Assembly: GCA_025345505.1 (NCBI GenBank)
Contig: JANVCC010000011.1
Span: forward strand, 1,305,230 to 1,369,229
Length of the DNA: 64,000 bases
Source of the DNA: Todiramphus chloris collaris
Lineage: Eukaryota > Chordata > Aves > Coraciiformes > Alcedinidae
Direction: 5' to 3'
Position 1 is the first letter of the stretch, and each line of letters begins with the position of its first letter. The notes beneath the pieces are model-generated. The model had not been told where the DNA came from. It made no database searches and was given only the letters and a program-made list of their open reading frames with translations. Both the position numbers and the translations under genes were made by a program. Shown here piece by piece: positions 1 to 13,300 of this stretch.

Positions 1-819
1 TACAGATCCAATTGCCGTGAAACTGGGGCGAAACTGTACCTAAGGGGGACCCTGATGAAAGTTGCTGCTGTAGAAACTGAGGTCTTCATTATGCATCATG
101 TGCTGATGTGACGCCTCAAGACACCCTGGTGTTATTATTGTTGTCTAAGAATTTTAGAAATCAATTTATTCCTCCCTGTGGTATTTGGGTCCCTCAGGGG
201 GCTAAACAGAGAAGGTGGATGTTCACAGCCAGGCTTTAAATCTGCCGAAAGCCAATTGCCTGCCAAGATTTATTGCATGATCCTGTGGCAGGCAGGTCTA
301 ATGTGCAACTCCTGTGCCATCACACTAATACTCACAGTGATGAGAGAAATTGGATATGGTGTCTGGGTCAGATGGAGTTGGATCCCGATGTTGTATTGAG
401 GTGCTTTGATGGTTATCAAAGGATTTAAGAGGAGGTTCGCTGTGTGGGTGGGATGAAGAGACTGTGTGGGAGAGTAAAAACAGGTTCATGGTGTGGAGAA
501 CCCTCCAGGGGTGTGGTGGGACACAGAGTGGTAGAACCGTTGATGGTAGCACCCTGTGAAATTCCCTAGTGTGATGACAGTCAGATTTACTTTCTGTAAT
601 GAAGCAGTGACCGAAAGCATCAGTCAGGAACCCATGCCTGCATGTGCTTGATGCTATACAAACACTGTCCGGTGTGTGCTACAGCTTTTGGACCCCAAGG
701 GAGGTCAGCATCTTTCCCCTGATGCCAATGGATACTCTGAGTCCCGCACTGTGCAGGTTAGCAGGAACTGGTCACCTCTCCCTCCTCACCTCTTCCAGCA
801 GCAAGTGTATCTCTTCAGC
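1..819. other. Unique non-coding DNA
   Basis: No gene, RNA or repeat is recognised here. The open frames on both strands are short (75 codons or fewer), lack any familiar motif, and overlap in different frames, as expected by chance. The stretch runs directly into a group A CR1 fragment. Confidence 0.6.
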
Positions 820-1223
820 ATGACAAGTAAAGCATTTCTCTGATGGGGAAAAGCTGAGATACCTGGGGCAGTTTAGCCAGGAGAAGAGAAGGCTGAGAGG
901 GGATCTGATCAATGCTGATCAATACTGAAAACGTGGGTGAAGAAGATGGGACCATACTCTTGTCAGTGGTGCCCAGAAACAGGACAAAAGGCAACAGGCA
1001 CAAACTGGAACCCAGAAAGTTCCATCTGAACATGAGGAAAAATTTCTTTCCTTTGAGGGTGATGCCCAGAGAGGTTGTGGAGTCTCCTTCTCTGGAGAGA
1101 GTCTAAACCTGCCTGGACACAATCCTGTGCAAGCTGCTGTAGATGACCCTGCTTTAGCAGGGGGGGTGGACTAGATGATTTCTAGAGGTCTCTTCTAACC
1201 CTTACTATTCTGTGATTCTGTGA
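820..1223 (+). mobile_element. CR1 LINE fragment, group A, 5-prime truncated
   Basis: The left part encodes a decayed form of the CR1 ORF2 C-terminus (the DNA reads like the usual GGGGCTGTTTAGCCTGGAGA block), followed by the 3-prime UTR. The group A tail is clear: GTTGTGGAGTCTCCTTCTCT near 1076, a CAGGGGGGGTGGACTAGATG block near 1158, then TCTCTTCTAACCC and a terminal pair of ATTCTGTG repeats near 1210-1223. Reading frames are broken and no functional protein can be made. The left edge is eroded and could be off by about 20 bases. Confidence 0.9.
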
Positions 1224-4200
1224 AATGTGTGGGGTTTTAGCCTAAGTCTGTGGTGGAAGTGCCAGTCACTGCAGAAGCACAGCAAAGCTGTGATGAGGAT
1301 AATGAGGAAAAAGACTGCCTTCTTAATTGCAGGTGAGGAACTAAGTGTAGTGATGAAGCAAGCTGAGCTGGCAGAGTAGATGATTAGAAATTTGCCCAGG
1401 TTGCCTGAGTCTTCTTAATCATGTTTTAACCATGGGAGCCCCATGCTGATGTCCACCTCACAGAAATCTCTGCCCATGACATTACTCCATCCAGTGAGAC
1501 TGAAAGCAGGGACACAAGGAAGACACCAAATTTACCTGGACACCCAAAGATGTGTGACCAACACCCCTTTGCTCCCCACTGAACAAACCTGCAGGCAGTT
1601 GATCTCCTGCCCACATTCCCTTGCAATGGGCCCTTCCTCCTTTGGCTTAACAGGCTCCTCTGGAAGCAGTAAAGCTGGCTTGAACCATTATTAAAATAAT
1701 AGAGAGACCCCAGAGGATCTCTAACCAGGAGATCTTTAATAATTACTACCTCCAAGACTCTTGGTACTCCGTTTGAACCAGGATTTCTCATGCTATCTGA
1801 GTCCTGGAGCTGAGCTCAAGCCTGTTCCCACAAGACTGCAAGTGCCATGTGACTTAATTGTCCTCAATATTTTTCTAGTCATGTCAAGGGCTTCCTTGGA
1901 AATGTTATATAGCTGAGAAAGAGTTTATTATTTGCTGTCAAGGGGCAAATAACACCAGGGCATCTCTGAAGACGTCTATAACATATCTGTGTAATGTGAA
2001 GGTTAAAATAAATCAGTAAAAAGAGCTGTTCTCCTGAGGGCAATATACTGTAAAATATTTCATCAGAAGGCCTGGATATTATTGCACTTGTAATTAATCT
2101 TCCTGGTAATAGCCCGGCTTGTTTTCTCCTGCCATGTTATCTCTCAATGTTTGCAGCGGCCGCTAGATGTCGGGGAAAACGCTTTCAGTTTTGAGGAAAT
2201 TCCTCCCAAAGTTGGGAGTTGCTGGGTTTCTTCATTCATCTGAGGCCCAGGAAAATGCCTGGTGCAGTAAGGATGAGGAGATTCCTCAGCTGCTTCTTTC
2301 AGCTGCTAGTGTATGAGCTGCAAAGCTGAACCGTACCCCAGCTTCTCCCCTTGGTTTGCAGCCATGGATCACTTTGTACAGCTGAAGAGGCTGAGCACTG
2401 GGGAAATTTTATCCACAGCACTAGCCATCTTTCACCCCCTGCATGCAAATTGTTTACATTTTTACCATTTACCCTTCCTGAATTTTACCTGGATGTTAAA
2501 CCCAGGCTTTCCTGAGCATCTGAAACACTTCTGTTCTCAGATCATCACACCGCAAGCATGCTGTGACTTGATTTTTATTACCAGAAGGAGTAGTTTGTGT
2601 CTGTAAAATGAGTGATGAGGACAAATCTTGTGCAACAAATGCATTCCTGCAAGGAGCCACGGCTCAAAATGGACTTTGAGAGTCCGTGGTTGGGGAAAGG
2701 TGGTGGGATATGATACTTTGTGGGTGGTTCTTGCATACAAGGAGACCGTCTTGGTACAGATGTTCCTCTCCCATCACGTACACACCAGCTGAGACTTGAA
2801 CCTCCTCCCCAGGAAGGGTCAGACTCTGTCATTGAAAGAATTCAGCAGGAAGGTGCCGGAGATCCACATGTCACTCCCCATCTCTGAGTGTGGTTACAAC
2901 ACTTTGGTTTTTTTTTTCCACACAGGGGGAAGGGGGAACAAATGCAAACCTTGAGTCCCACGAAAGGGCAGTGCTATTGAGATGTTTTCTTGTTAATTAA
3001 CCTCTTCAGCTGTGCACTTCCTGACTCTTGAGCAAGAGCTGATTGCTGAAAATAGTTCAGCTGTTCAAAGCCATGACCTGCTGGAGAGGGCCAGCCCTCT
3101 GGTGAAGGGTGGTGGTTGGGAAGAGGATGCTTGAAGGTAAAAGGTTAGTGCAGGAGGACAGTGAGGATGCCTCTGACATTTGGAGGTGATATAAGTCCTC
3201 CTGCCTGTTGTGTCTGCTCAAAGTCATCCCTGTGCTTGGTCTACCTTTGTTTTTTAGCACATCCTGCTGCAAGTTGAAAGTGTTCCCTGAGACAGAAAGC
3301 AACAGGCTAGAGAAATCTTCTTCCTGGGCCGTAGTGTATGCTGGTTCATAAGTTTCCTACTTATGTGCATGGCCTTTCCATGGGAGGCTGAGAAATGTGT
3401 AGCCAGGTCTTCTTTGGAGTGTCCATGTTTGGACTGATGTGGTGTATACAAGTTTTTTGCTGCTGTTGAGAGAGGCTACAACCATGGCTATGGTATTAGG
3501 AGCCAGAGATGCTTTTAATAAACATAAATTGCAAGCGTGACCCATGTTTCTTTCTCAGAAACCCCGAGTGTTTGCTGCAGGCAGGCATCCTGGTGCATCC
3601 CACCCTAGTTCAGAAAATGCTTATCTGTCCTCCTCATCCAACTGGGAAGCTTTCAATGAGTTCCGGTCCTGTGGAATGTTGTACATTTGCCACAAATGAA
3701 ACAAAACAATCTTTGCACTTTTTTTGTTTTCTACTGGCCTTACTGGAATTCAGCAAGATTTTTGTCCTTTCTTAGCAAGGACAAAAAAATCATGTAAACT
3801 GTTTGCAGGAAGACTTGATGCTTAAGGCTACTGAGAATGGGATTTGATTCACCACCTCCACACTCAGCCTGTTGAGCTCAACCTCTTTAACCATTACCAG
3901 TCCTTATAAACAGTGGTTCTCAGAGGAGGGATGTATGTGGGTGAACAGATATCTCTGTCCATCAGTGGTGGTCTTGAAGACAATATGAATGTTCCCCTGC
4001 TATTCTACTTTCCCTTGTGATGTAAGTCCGGGTGGTGGAACTGCAGAGACTCCTTTTTTTTTATGGGACATATAAAGCAGAGCCCATGGAATTTCATGAT
4101 CTTGAGCATAGAGGAAGCGTAGAGATAGAAGAAATCTCAAGTCAAACCTAATCTAACCACTTACACCAAGGAACTTGCTGTCAGTTCATAAAACCACACA

Positions 4201-4519
4201 GCAGAAATGAGTCCAGACTTTTTCAGTGTTTCTCTTCCATTGACTTAGTAGGTTCTCTTTGGAGCCAACATAAATGTGCTTTGCTGCAAATGGTGCCAAG
4301 ACAGTCATCACATTCCCTCCATGGGTTTTTCTCTAGGCTAACTTGTCACTACTCCACTATTCTTTTTTTCATAGCTTGTCTTGTTTCCTTGTTCTTCTGT
4401 GAGCTTTTCCTGTGTTTGCTCCATATTTGACTACACTTTTTTACAATGTTGATGGTGTTTAAAAATTATAGATCTCATATCTATGGTTGAATCCTTAAGA
4501 TGAAGCTTGTATGGCCAAA
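1224..4519. other. Unique non-coding DNA
   Basis: No gene recognised. Frames such as 1426-1791 minus (121 codons) and 2313-2606 plus (97 codons) have no recognisable domain, and no splice or promoter context was made out around them. A T10 run sits at 2908-2917. A possible conserved segment at 2036-2200 is listed separately. Around 4085-4160 there is a weak CR1-tail-like flavour, too degraded to call. Confidence 0.55.
2036..2200. other. Possible conserved non-coding segment with a NotI site
   Basis: This stretch has balanced composition, no repeat signature, homeodomain-type TAATTA cores near 2090, and a GCGGCCGC octamer at 2156-2163, which is rare in bird DNA outside CpG-rich regulatory regions. 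It lies in otherwise ordinary sequence. Nothing here proves function; the call rests on texture only and is weak. Confidence 0.2.
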
Positions 4520-4949
4520 GAAAGACAATGAAGATGCAGAAAGGTCTAGAGCACAGGTCTTGTGAGGCACAGCTGGTGGACCTGAGGTTGTTGAGCCTGG
4601 AGAAAAGGAGGCTCAGAGGAGACAACCTCACTCTTGACAGCTCCCTGAAAGGAGGTTCGAGCCAGGTGGTGTTGGTCTCTTCTCCTAGGACAGGAGGAAA
4701 CAGCCTCAAGTTGTGCCAGGGGAGGTTTACATTGGATATTAGATAAAACAACTTCCCCACAGGGGTTGTCAAGCCCTGTAACAGGCTTCCCAGAGAAGTG
4801 ATGGAGTCCCCGTCCCTGGAGGATTTCAAAAGCTTTAGAGATGTGTTGCTGAGGGACATGGTTTAGTGGTGATTTGGAAGTGCTGGGTTAATGGTTGCAC
4901 TTGATGATCTTACAGGTCTCTTCTAATTAAAATGATTCTATGATTCTAA
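4520..4949 (+). mobile_element. CR1 LINE fragment, group B, 5-prime truncated
   Basis: The fragment starts inside the ORF2 C-terminus. A plus-strand frame covering 4507-4746 still shows the family hallmarks GLEH near residue 17 and [12 protein letters not shown] near residues 30-41, then LKGG. The 3-prime UTR follows with GTCAAGCCCTG, a GACATGGTTTAGTGGTG block near 4855 and a terminal ATGATTCTATGATTCTA. A 142-codon minus-strand frame (4431-4859) is only the antisense of this element and is not a gene. Confidence 0.95.
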
Positions 4950-6094
4950 GCTAAGACAAAAAGAGTGAGGGTAAAGATGACTGAAAAAAAGGTCTTGTCT
5001 TTCCTGGGACTGATCTAATTCATGTTCTTCATTCTCTTCCTTTCTGGACTTAAGTTTCAGAATTTAGTTAAATGTTTAACTTTTTTCCAATGTAAGACAC
5101 AAGATAGTGATTGTGTCCACTATCTGGTTTACAAGGCACAGTTGATTTCTTGCACTGCCATGAGGTGTTTTCCCCAGAGGAGCAAAGACCTGTCTCATTG
5201 CTTGGATCTTCTGTACCTTTCCTGGAAACCAAATGAAAAACATAGTCCAGCAGAAGCTGGCAGACTGTTGTGACAAAGTGAATTGGAACAAAAGATAATA
5301 ACCTATTGTTATGCTGCAGAACTCCTTGGCTGCTTGGGATTCCTCCAAGAGCCAATTGGACATGATGAATAGCGCTAATTTCAGAACTATGCATATACTC
5401 AGGATTTGCAGTTTTCCACATCTACTGCATGATGGGGAGGGGATTAAAATAAGGTTTCTAATCATCTCCAAGTCAGCAGCCTGGACTTCATCCTGCAGCT
5501 TCCAGCTGGTGAGGTGTTTGCAAAGGAACGACTCATGTCTGCAGCAAACTGTCCAGTTTCCAAAATGTTAATTTATACGGTCTTTGCTAGAGAAGTTGGG
5601 AAGCAGATGTCTGCATCTGGATTGAAAGACATTACACTTTTGCATAATCTTCCCTACAAAACTGTTTCCTCTGAGGAAATATTCTTTGCACATGGCATCC
5701 TTTATCATGAGGGTTTTCTTTGCCGTTACTTCTCTCCATATAGATCAGACACACCAAGACCCACAGCTGTACCCACATCTCTTATTGCAGTCTCCCATGT
5801 AATGTAACAAGTAACACACTCAACAGAGCTCTGTCATTGCAAAATAAATTCCCCCAAAGAGCTGGACATTGGATCCCACCAAGATAAAACCATATTTGGA
5901 CAAACTCCATGTTAGAGCCAGCAATGTAAGCATTAATGTAAAAGTGCCCTCTCGTGGCAAATAGAACAGGTATCATTTGTCATCATTTTGCAGAATTCCA
6001 TAATGTCACCAGGATTGTGATTTGTCTATGGTTTCTCATCCTGATGTATCTCAGGAAGAGGGACAGTGTCACTTTGAGGTCTTCACGTTGACCT
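4950..6094. other. Unique non-coding DNA
   Basis: Holds several overlapping chance frames. The longest is 5076-5471 minus (131 codons), in which I see no signal peptide, known domain or splice structure. No repeat is recognised. The next CR1 copy begins immediately after with its inverted 3-prime end. Confidence 0.55.
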
Positions 6095-6643
6095 AGAATC
6101 ATAGAATAGAATCACAGAATAGTTTGGGTTGGAAGGGACCTTTCAAGCTCATCTAGTCCAAACCCCCTGCAGTGAGCAGGGACATCTGTAACTAGAGCAG
6201 GTTGCTCAGAGCCCCATCAAACCTGACCTTGAACACTTCTAGGGATGGTCTTTCTACCACCTCTTTAGGTATCCTCAGTCATGGTCTAACCATCCCTCAT
6301 TGTAAAACACTTCCTCTTTCTATCTAGTCTAAATCTCCCCTCTTTTACTTTAAAACCATCAGCCATTGTCCTGTCAAAACTGGCCATGATAAAGAGTCTG
6401 TCCCCATTTTTCTGGTAGGCTCCTTCAAGTACTGAAAAGCTGCAAGAAGGTCTCGCCAGAGTCTTCTCCAGGCTGAACAACCCCAACTCCCTCAGCCTGG
6501 TCTCACAACATAGAGGTTCTAGCCCTTGTGTCATTGTGGCCTCCTCTGACCCCACTCCAACAGCTCCATGTCTCTCCTGGTCTGAGGACTTCAGAGCTGG
6601 ACCCAGCAGGTAGGGAGGGTCTCACGAGGGGTGAGTAGAGACC
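6095..6643 (-). mobile_element. CR1 LINE fragment, group C, inverted
   Basis: Read on the minus strand the copy ends at 6095 with AGAATCATAGAATAG-type terminal repeats, preceded by the GGTTGGAAGGGACC block (plus-strand 6127-6140) and the CAGTGAGCAGGGACATC block. It extends back through the UTR into the ORF2 C-terminus. The minus-strand frame 6286-6555 keeps [21 protein letters not shown], here interrupted after SLEK. The 5-prime end is truncated near 6640. Confidence 0.95.
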
Positions 6644-8284
6644 TGCTTCAAGTTATTTGTCAAGGCACCCAGAGGACAGTGGCCTGGCTTCTCTCAGCCA
6701 CTTACAGCTATGAGCTGGCAGTGGTGAGCTAAGGGAAGTAAAAAATGTCTTCTGGGGACCAGTTAACCAGGACAGTTGTTGGTCTTGCAGTAGGGTGGTG
6801 GGTAGGAGCCTGGCTCTGGGGAACATGCAGCCAACAGCGAGCTGTTGAGGTCTGGAGTTTCCTTTGCTTCAGGTAGATCTGCTGGGAATCGAGTGTTTGC
6901 AGCTGCAAAGCAGAAACCAGACTTGGGTAACTCTCCTGCCTGAAGCCATGAGACAGCTTAAAACAACACTGTCTCTAGAAGAGATGATTTAATAACAAAA
7001 ACATAATAAAGCAATCTGGAGCTTTTGTTCTGCCTGTTCTCAGGCATGTGATTCAGTGCTGCTTGCTATATTAGCTGCTCCTGCACATTATCTGAAGCAG
7101 TCACCCATTACGTACCTAATTAATCAGAAACCTGGGTAGACCTGTGTCTCAAGCCATATAACACAAGCCATAAAAGGGGACTTGGACCACTTTCCTTCAT
7201 TCCGTTTTTGAGAAAGGACATGGGGCTTTCTTTGCACTAATGATTCTTCTGGAGCACTCATGACAGCTTCCCTCATCCTGCTTGCTCTACCATTTCCCTA
7301 GTGGCATGGAAAACAGAGTTATTCCTGGTTAGCTGCTTCTCCTTCTGAGGAATTCACCACTTAGGGAAGGCAAGGGATCCATGGCATCGGGTCTCCCAGT
7401 TCAGCTCAACCAATGAGGAATAAGGCAGGTAGATGAATGCTACAGGCATCTTGGGATATCTGCTGCTTTTCTGTCCAAAGGAGGTCATTGTGTCCCATGT
7501 GGGATGGGCGCTACCTCAACTAGCCAACTTTGCCACAGAGCACCTCAATCTCCACAACTTATGTTTGTTGCTGATGACATGTTGGTGGGTACAGCTAGGA
7601 TCTCATCTTCTTTTGTGCTCTTATGATCAGAGGTGACTGAAAGTTCCCACCTCAACACACTTCTCTGGTGAGCAAGGATGAGTGAGAGAGTGTCAAGCCA
7701 CTGTGCTATGTTGGGACTGCTGATCAGAGGCAGTGTGAAGGTATGGGACAAACCTGAGGTTAATCCTTCAGGGCAGGAATGAAGTGCTGGTCACCTGCTG
7801 GAATCATACAGTGCCTGAGGAAGGATTCGCTATTATAGGACCTAACACAAGGTTCACCTGACCCAGCACTGGACCCTTAGATACATCTGAAGTACAAATG
7901 ACAGCAGTGCTGAAAATGACCATAGATGTGCATTTTGTTGAGAGAAGAGTTGCAGCATTACAACTGCCTGTCATGATGATGGGGGTAAAAACCAAGTCCT
8001 GAGCATTGTTATTGCTTCTGCACATTAGTGATACATAGGAGGAAAACCAAAAATGGCATGAAGTGTCCAGACCACAAAGCAATGGGAGGAAATGACCGTT
8101 CAGCAGAGCCTGGACTGGTCAGATACATGAGTCAGGTCCTTGCCAGCACTTGGCTTGATGCTCATGAGATTATACAATAACATAGATCTTTGAAGGTCAT
8201 GATTATAAGATCATCACTTTCAGTTTGTTATGACTATGCAAATTTGTGAGCTGCTATTTTAGTCTGAAAGCTCATGGTGTCCAG

Positions 8285-8350
8285 CTTTGAGCAGGAGGTT
8301 GAGCTAGACACCTCTGTGGGTCCCCACCAGCTGACGCTGCTATGGTTGCA
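8285..8350 (+). mobile_element. Possible eroded CR1 3-prime tail
   Basis: The sequence GAGCAGGAGGTTGAGCTAGA, then CCTCTGTGGGTCCCCACCAG, can be laid over the usual CR1 end (GCAGGGGGTTGGACTAGA, then AGAGGTCCC-CCAACC) with many mismatches, and it ends near a degraded ATGCTATGG. No upstream CR1 sequence is convincing. It could be coincidence. Confidence 0.35.
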
Positions 8351-10288
8351 CGATGCTCACATAATCCCACAACTCAAAGAGTAGTTGGGTTTGGTGTTAT
8401 TCCCAGCTGGGAGGTCTTGAACAACTCATTTCACCTCTGTGGAGTGCTGCATCCCATGACAGTCCTGCAGGTTCTTCAGGATGGCAAAAGTCTCCCTCTG
8501 AAGGAACTGATCTCCATGGGAGCCGCAGGATGCTACTGTAGTAGTCATGATTGATAATAACACTATGCTGGGGGGCCACTTCATCAGGAAACACCATGAC
8601 GGGAATTATAATCACCATTTAAAGGCATTTTCCCCCTTCCTCTGGTGGGTTATCAGATTACAGGAAACGAGCAGTTCTGCTGCCTTATTATGAGAGATGG
8701 ATGCTACTGTTTGGAGCGTTTGCCGATCAATCTCCTTCCCCAACACTCACGCACATCAGGGGATGCGCTGCTCATTTGATGTGCAAAGGCTTTCCAAAAG
8801 CTCTCTTACTTTGCTCCTTCCTTGCTGGTGAATTTATCTCTGCTTTGCAAAAGCACCAATATTTATTCCAGTGCTTCCCTGAGCTTTCCCCTCCCAGCAG
8901 CAGGCCCACTCACACAGAAAGATGGATCTCTATTTTCTTAAATGCTCAGGCAATTATGTTCATTCTGCAAGTGGTCCCAGAGGGAAGCTCTCCACTCAGC
9001 CCTGCTTTTGGCTGCAAATCCTTTTTCAATATGGCAAGTGCCTGTATCTGACCTCTCCTCAACCCAGACTACATGGCGAATGCTGCCTGACCCCCTGATG
9101 GCCATGCTTCGGGGGAGTTCAGCGTCTCTGAGGCCTCCAGATGAGTTTTGGTGGAGTTTGTAGATCTCTCCCCATGCCTTCTCCCATCCCTTCCTTGAAT
9201 CAATGCACAACCCATTGCAGCCCTAAGTGGACACAACCTCTCAGGTCCATGTCAAGCAAAAGGGAGCACCAAGAAGACCTCAGATAAGACTTGTTATGGC
9301 ATCCACCACCATCTCTCCAGGTGGTGACATCCGTTAGGCTGATTCTTGTGCTTTGACTAAACCCTTGCTCCCCATGTGAGATTGGGAGGTGGAACTCAAC
9401 CATACTGCTCACAGGGACACCATGAAGGTCTTGACAGAGAGAAAATGTCTTGGCTTCTCCTCTTCTTTATGTTCCTGTCCCTTCTCTCTGATCTATTATC
9501 AGCACATATCTGCTGCTATCTCTCTGTCTGCAGGATGCGTACTGCAGGATGGATGTACCCAGGGCAATTTACTCCAACCAACCAGTAACAATTTTATTGA
9601 TCTAAAGCCAGATTCTTCTCTCATTGTGCAAATGCTTTGGCTGAGACTATGCAATCCTTCTGACTGATATCACCTATATTTGCATTGCTGTTTATTTTAA
9701 TACAGCTACCCTCACAGCCTGACTCTCCTTGCACCCGCTTAATTTCACCACCCTGATCACTATCACAAGGGTTTCTTTTCTAAGTGCACTTCGGGTTGAA
9801 GTCATCTGGCTTGCTTTCTACTTGGCTCCCCAAAAAAGCCCAACTTATACAATCATATTCTGCACATGCCTGTGTCTGTCTGTTTATCTCCTCAAAAACC
9901 ATTAATGCTGTTGGCCACATTAAGACAGAGAGAGAGGGAATTTCTAATACGTTTTTGTCAACCCAGGCAAGCAAGATACAGAAATCCTGCTCATGCTTGG
10001 TGGAAGAAAGGGCTGAGAGGTGAGAACAACCTTTGCTAGACATCAGAAAATCCAAGTTCTGGGGGACCAGGGTCCTTCAGTTGCATCCTCATGGGCATGA
10101 CTTGCAGCACTTACACAATTTGCTGATCAAACATTGCAGCATCTCAGAGATACCACCAATTAAACCTGAAGTAAACTGAGGCATTTCATATGGGCATTTC
10201 AAGAGTAAACAGCACAAATGTCTCATAGTGCTTCTCCATCTATGTTTTATATCTATACAGACTAGTGTGAAGCCAACTGGCAGGTTTT

Positions 10289-10320
10289 TAAAAATTTATT
10301 ATTATTATTATGATTATTAA
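10289..10320. repeat. Short TTA microsatellite
   Basis: About five imperfect TTA units follow an A-rich run and are interrupted by TGA. It is too short to be more than a simple repeat. Confidence 0.8.
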
Positions 10321-13300
10321 AGGGCTGTCTGCCATGGTGGACATAAAAGAGATATCATGTTCATTGCTCATTCCTCGGGCTGCACCACACATGTTCGAAA
10401 GCGAACAGATCCTGCCGAAAAGCAATTTCCAGTCCAGTTAGGCTGATAAATTGGTGCTTCCCCACAGAGACTCCTGTTACACATTTCAGCTTAACGAGAG
10501 CTTGGTATCATTACTAGAATGCCTTCCACACCTGGTGTGCAGCACAGGGACTACCGGTCCCAGCAGGGATGTTTGTCTGGGTGTCTTGGCTGTCTTCCAT
10601 GATGCCACATAGTTTACATGCTAAAATATAAGTATCTTCTCTGTCGAGTGAGGATGTGGGAAGGGACAGCCAAGGTGGGTCTGTGATCCTTCCTGCCCAC
10701 GCCTGGAAGCAGAAATTAGGCATGGTGTGTCCCTGTGGTCTCTGGAAATGATGCACTCCTCTCGCTTACCCTGGCAATGAGCATCCCATGTGTTTTCCTC
10801 CAGAATCCCTGAGCTACCCCAGATGATTGAGTCTGACATTAATTTAATAGGGCATCACAGCAAATACTCCCAGTGGTGTTGTATTTTGCATCCTGTGGAG
10901 GTTTTTTTTATGTGATCCATGGTGGGGGCTGAGCAGTGAACACACACCACAACCCTTGTTTGTGTGTTCTGCCAGCCCGACAGAAGCTGGTGGGATTAGT
11001 CACCTCCAGAAGTCTGACTCTGGCTGAAAATCAGCCTCGTGCCAGGCCAGGATCCATGGACCAGTGCTGCTTAATGTGCATTGACGGGCTGGGTTTTGCC
11101 CTGAGCCAATGCAAAAGAGGAGGAGAAATGCACCTCTGTTGGAAGGATGAAGGTTTGTGGTCTACTGCCAGTTAGAAAGCAGTAGGTTAAGAACACAAAC
11201 AGGAGATCTAAGGCAATGACAGATGTAGGTAAAAGCTTCAGTTACCTAAGTGGCTATTTTTCAGCTCAGTAAAAGGAATAATGAACGTCTCTCACGTCTT
11301 AGGGACAGCAAAATGCAGTGTGTTTACTTCAGTGAAACACCCAACAAGTGAATAAGGTTTTTTGCTACTTTTTTCCCAGTAGCAGATACCACTATACAGA
11401 CAACATACTTTCTATGTGGCTTTCAGAAAGCTCTGATAGTCCTCTCTACAAGCAAAACTGGACCAGCAAGATGATTCAGTTCTGTCTACATGGGCTTCTT
11501 TTGGGATTTATGGTTTTTTTTTTTCTTACTGATCCTATCTTATCTCTTCTCTTATTTTTTTCCACTTGATGAAAATTTGTTTAGAGATATAGTCTAAGGG
11601 AAAGCTGAGAAACAGGGCTCTCTCTCATATGTGCATAGAGAGCTGGGGACAGGCTGAAGAAACTGATTGTTTTGTTTGATTGTTCACATATTTGATGGTT
11701 TTGGGTATTTGCTACAAATAGTCAACATCCTATCAAAAAATAAGAATTGGCTTGTGTCCCCTCTTTGTCCTCCTGGGTGAAAAGACCCATTTTGATGTCC
11801 CAAATGGGGATGTTTTTCTGGTGGATCAGTAGTTACTGTATTTGGAGAGCAGAAAAAAGAGTTAAAAATATTAAAAACTGAGGGAGAAGAAGCCAAAAAC
11901 CTTGGGAAAATGATATGTGGATCCCCCATGCGGTCTGAGAATTTGACCTTGTAGACACACACAACACAAATCTTTCCTGTCCCTCCATAAGGAAGGCATG
12001 ACTTGGATACCATGGCTGGTGCAGGACCAGAAAAGCTTGGAGCGCTCCAAGGGGAAAAAGAGAGTAGGACACATGGATTTGTTCATCTACAAAGGCTTGG
12101 CTGGAAATGTAAGAATTTAAACGAACTCTCCAGCAGGAGAAATACGCCAGGCCGTCATAACAAACAGCAGGAGTTACAAGTGCAAATTTACTCTGGCATT
12201 GGCCTGCCAGACTCTTAATGATAAAGATGAGGTCGACAGAGAGGTGGTGGATAGCAGGAGGCAGAACACACCTGGGGAGAGAGGTGTCATCAGGATAAGT
12301 CTAAAATGGCCCTGGCTTATAAAGGGTAAGCAAAAGAGTAAGTGGAGGTAAGATAAACCTATAATACCATCTGAGGAGACACTTAGGACTTGCTCAACCT
12401 GTTACAATCAGCACTGGAGGCTCCTGGTCTCTACCAGGATTGCTGGCCTTTGAACAATGAGTAGCTATGCACCCTGATTTAAAAGGATTTCTGCTTTCTG
12501 TTTTGCAGTCTCCAGTGTCTACCAACTACAAACCTTGCTGAAGCTTTTACAGTGTTTGGGCTATTCATGGCTTCTCCCATGTAGATCTTCTAGGGTCTAA
12601 TAAAGACAGAAACCATACACCTGCTTTCCCTCAGTGGGGACATTTATATTGTCTCCCTCTTTTTCTTTCCCTCCCTCCTTCACGAAACATGTTGGAACTC
12701 AAGTACTTTGGAGACCGCTGCTTTTCTGTCAAATTAACTGGAAATTGGTGAAGGGGCTAAAAAATTGCTAGAGGACAAGCAGACGGTCTGTCAGACAGAT
12801 ATATCCTTCCTCCCACACTCTTCAAGAATGACTGTACAAACTTTGTCTTCTTAGGATGCCACAAATCACTCCCACCTTCATCAGTCCCTGGTGACAAAGA
12901 GAAATTGCAGCCCTTGGTATTTCTCAGCAGTGGAGTTGCTGTACTATATATTTCCTTTTCAATAGCCTATTTCTTCAGGAGTTAGAGACAGCAATGTGTT
13001 TGATTTTCTGTAATTCCTTTTCTGCTTGCTTCAAGGTGGCAGTAGTGATTTCTATGAAAAAAATTATATAAATGATGGAAAATTGTGACTGGTGTGGGCA
13101 GGAGATGCTGTGGATATATGTAATCTCTGCTGTGATAGCCAGGAGAAAATAGAGACTCATATGGAGGTGGAGAATCTCCGCGTGTCCTCAAGTACTATTG
13201 GTTGTATTGTAATGGAGATACAGGTTTATGGGCATTTGATTTGACCAGCTTAGACACCAGGGATGGTCAGAGTGCTTGGCCTGTGATCTGTCCCATGAAT

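Noticed and set aside
4085-4200. Weak similarity to a CR1 or other LINE tail (AGAGATAGAAGAAATCTCAAG block)
   Set aside because: Only scattered matches; no ordered blocks and no terminal repeats, so not called.
4431-4859. 142-codon minus-strand open frame, the longest in the window
   Set aside because: It lies entirely antisense to a plus-strand CR1 copy and has no motif of its own.
5076-5471. 131-codon minus-strand frame in unique DNA
   Set aside because: It overlaps another minus frame (5068-5421) of similar length, has no recognisable domain, and lacks a start context or splice signals. Frames of this size are expected by chance in 64 kb.
9376-9667. Two overlapping plus frames, one with a hydrophobic MSWLLLFFMFLSLLSDLL-type start, next to an acceptor-like CTGTCTGCAG
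   Set aside because: A hydrophobic run is easily produced by a pyrimidine-rich tract, which is also what makes the acceptor look good. No continuing coding pattern or known peptide follows.
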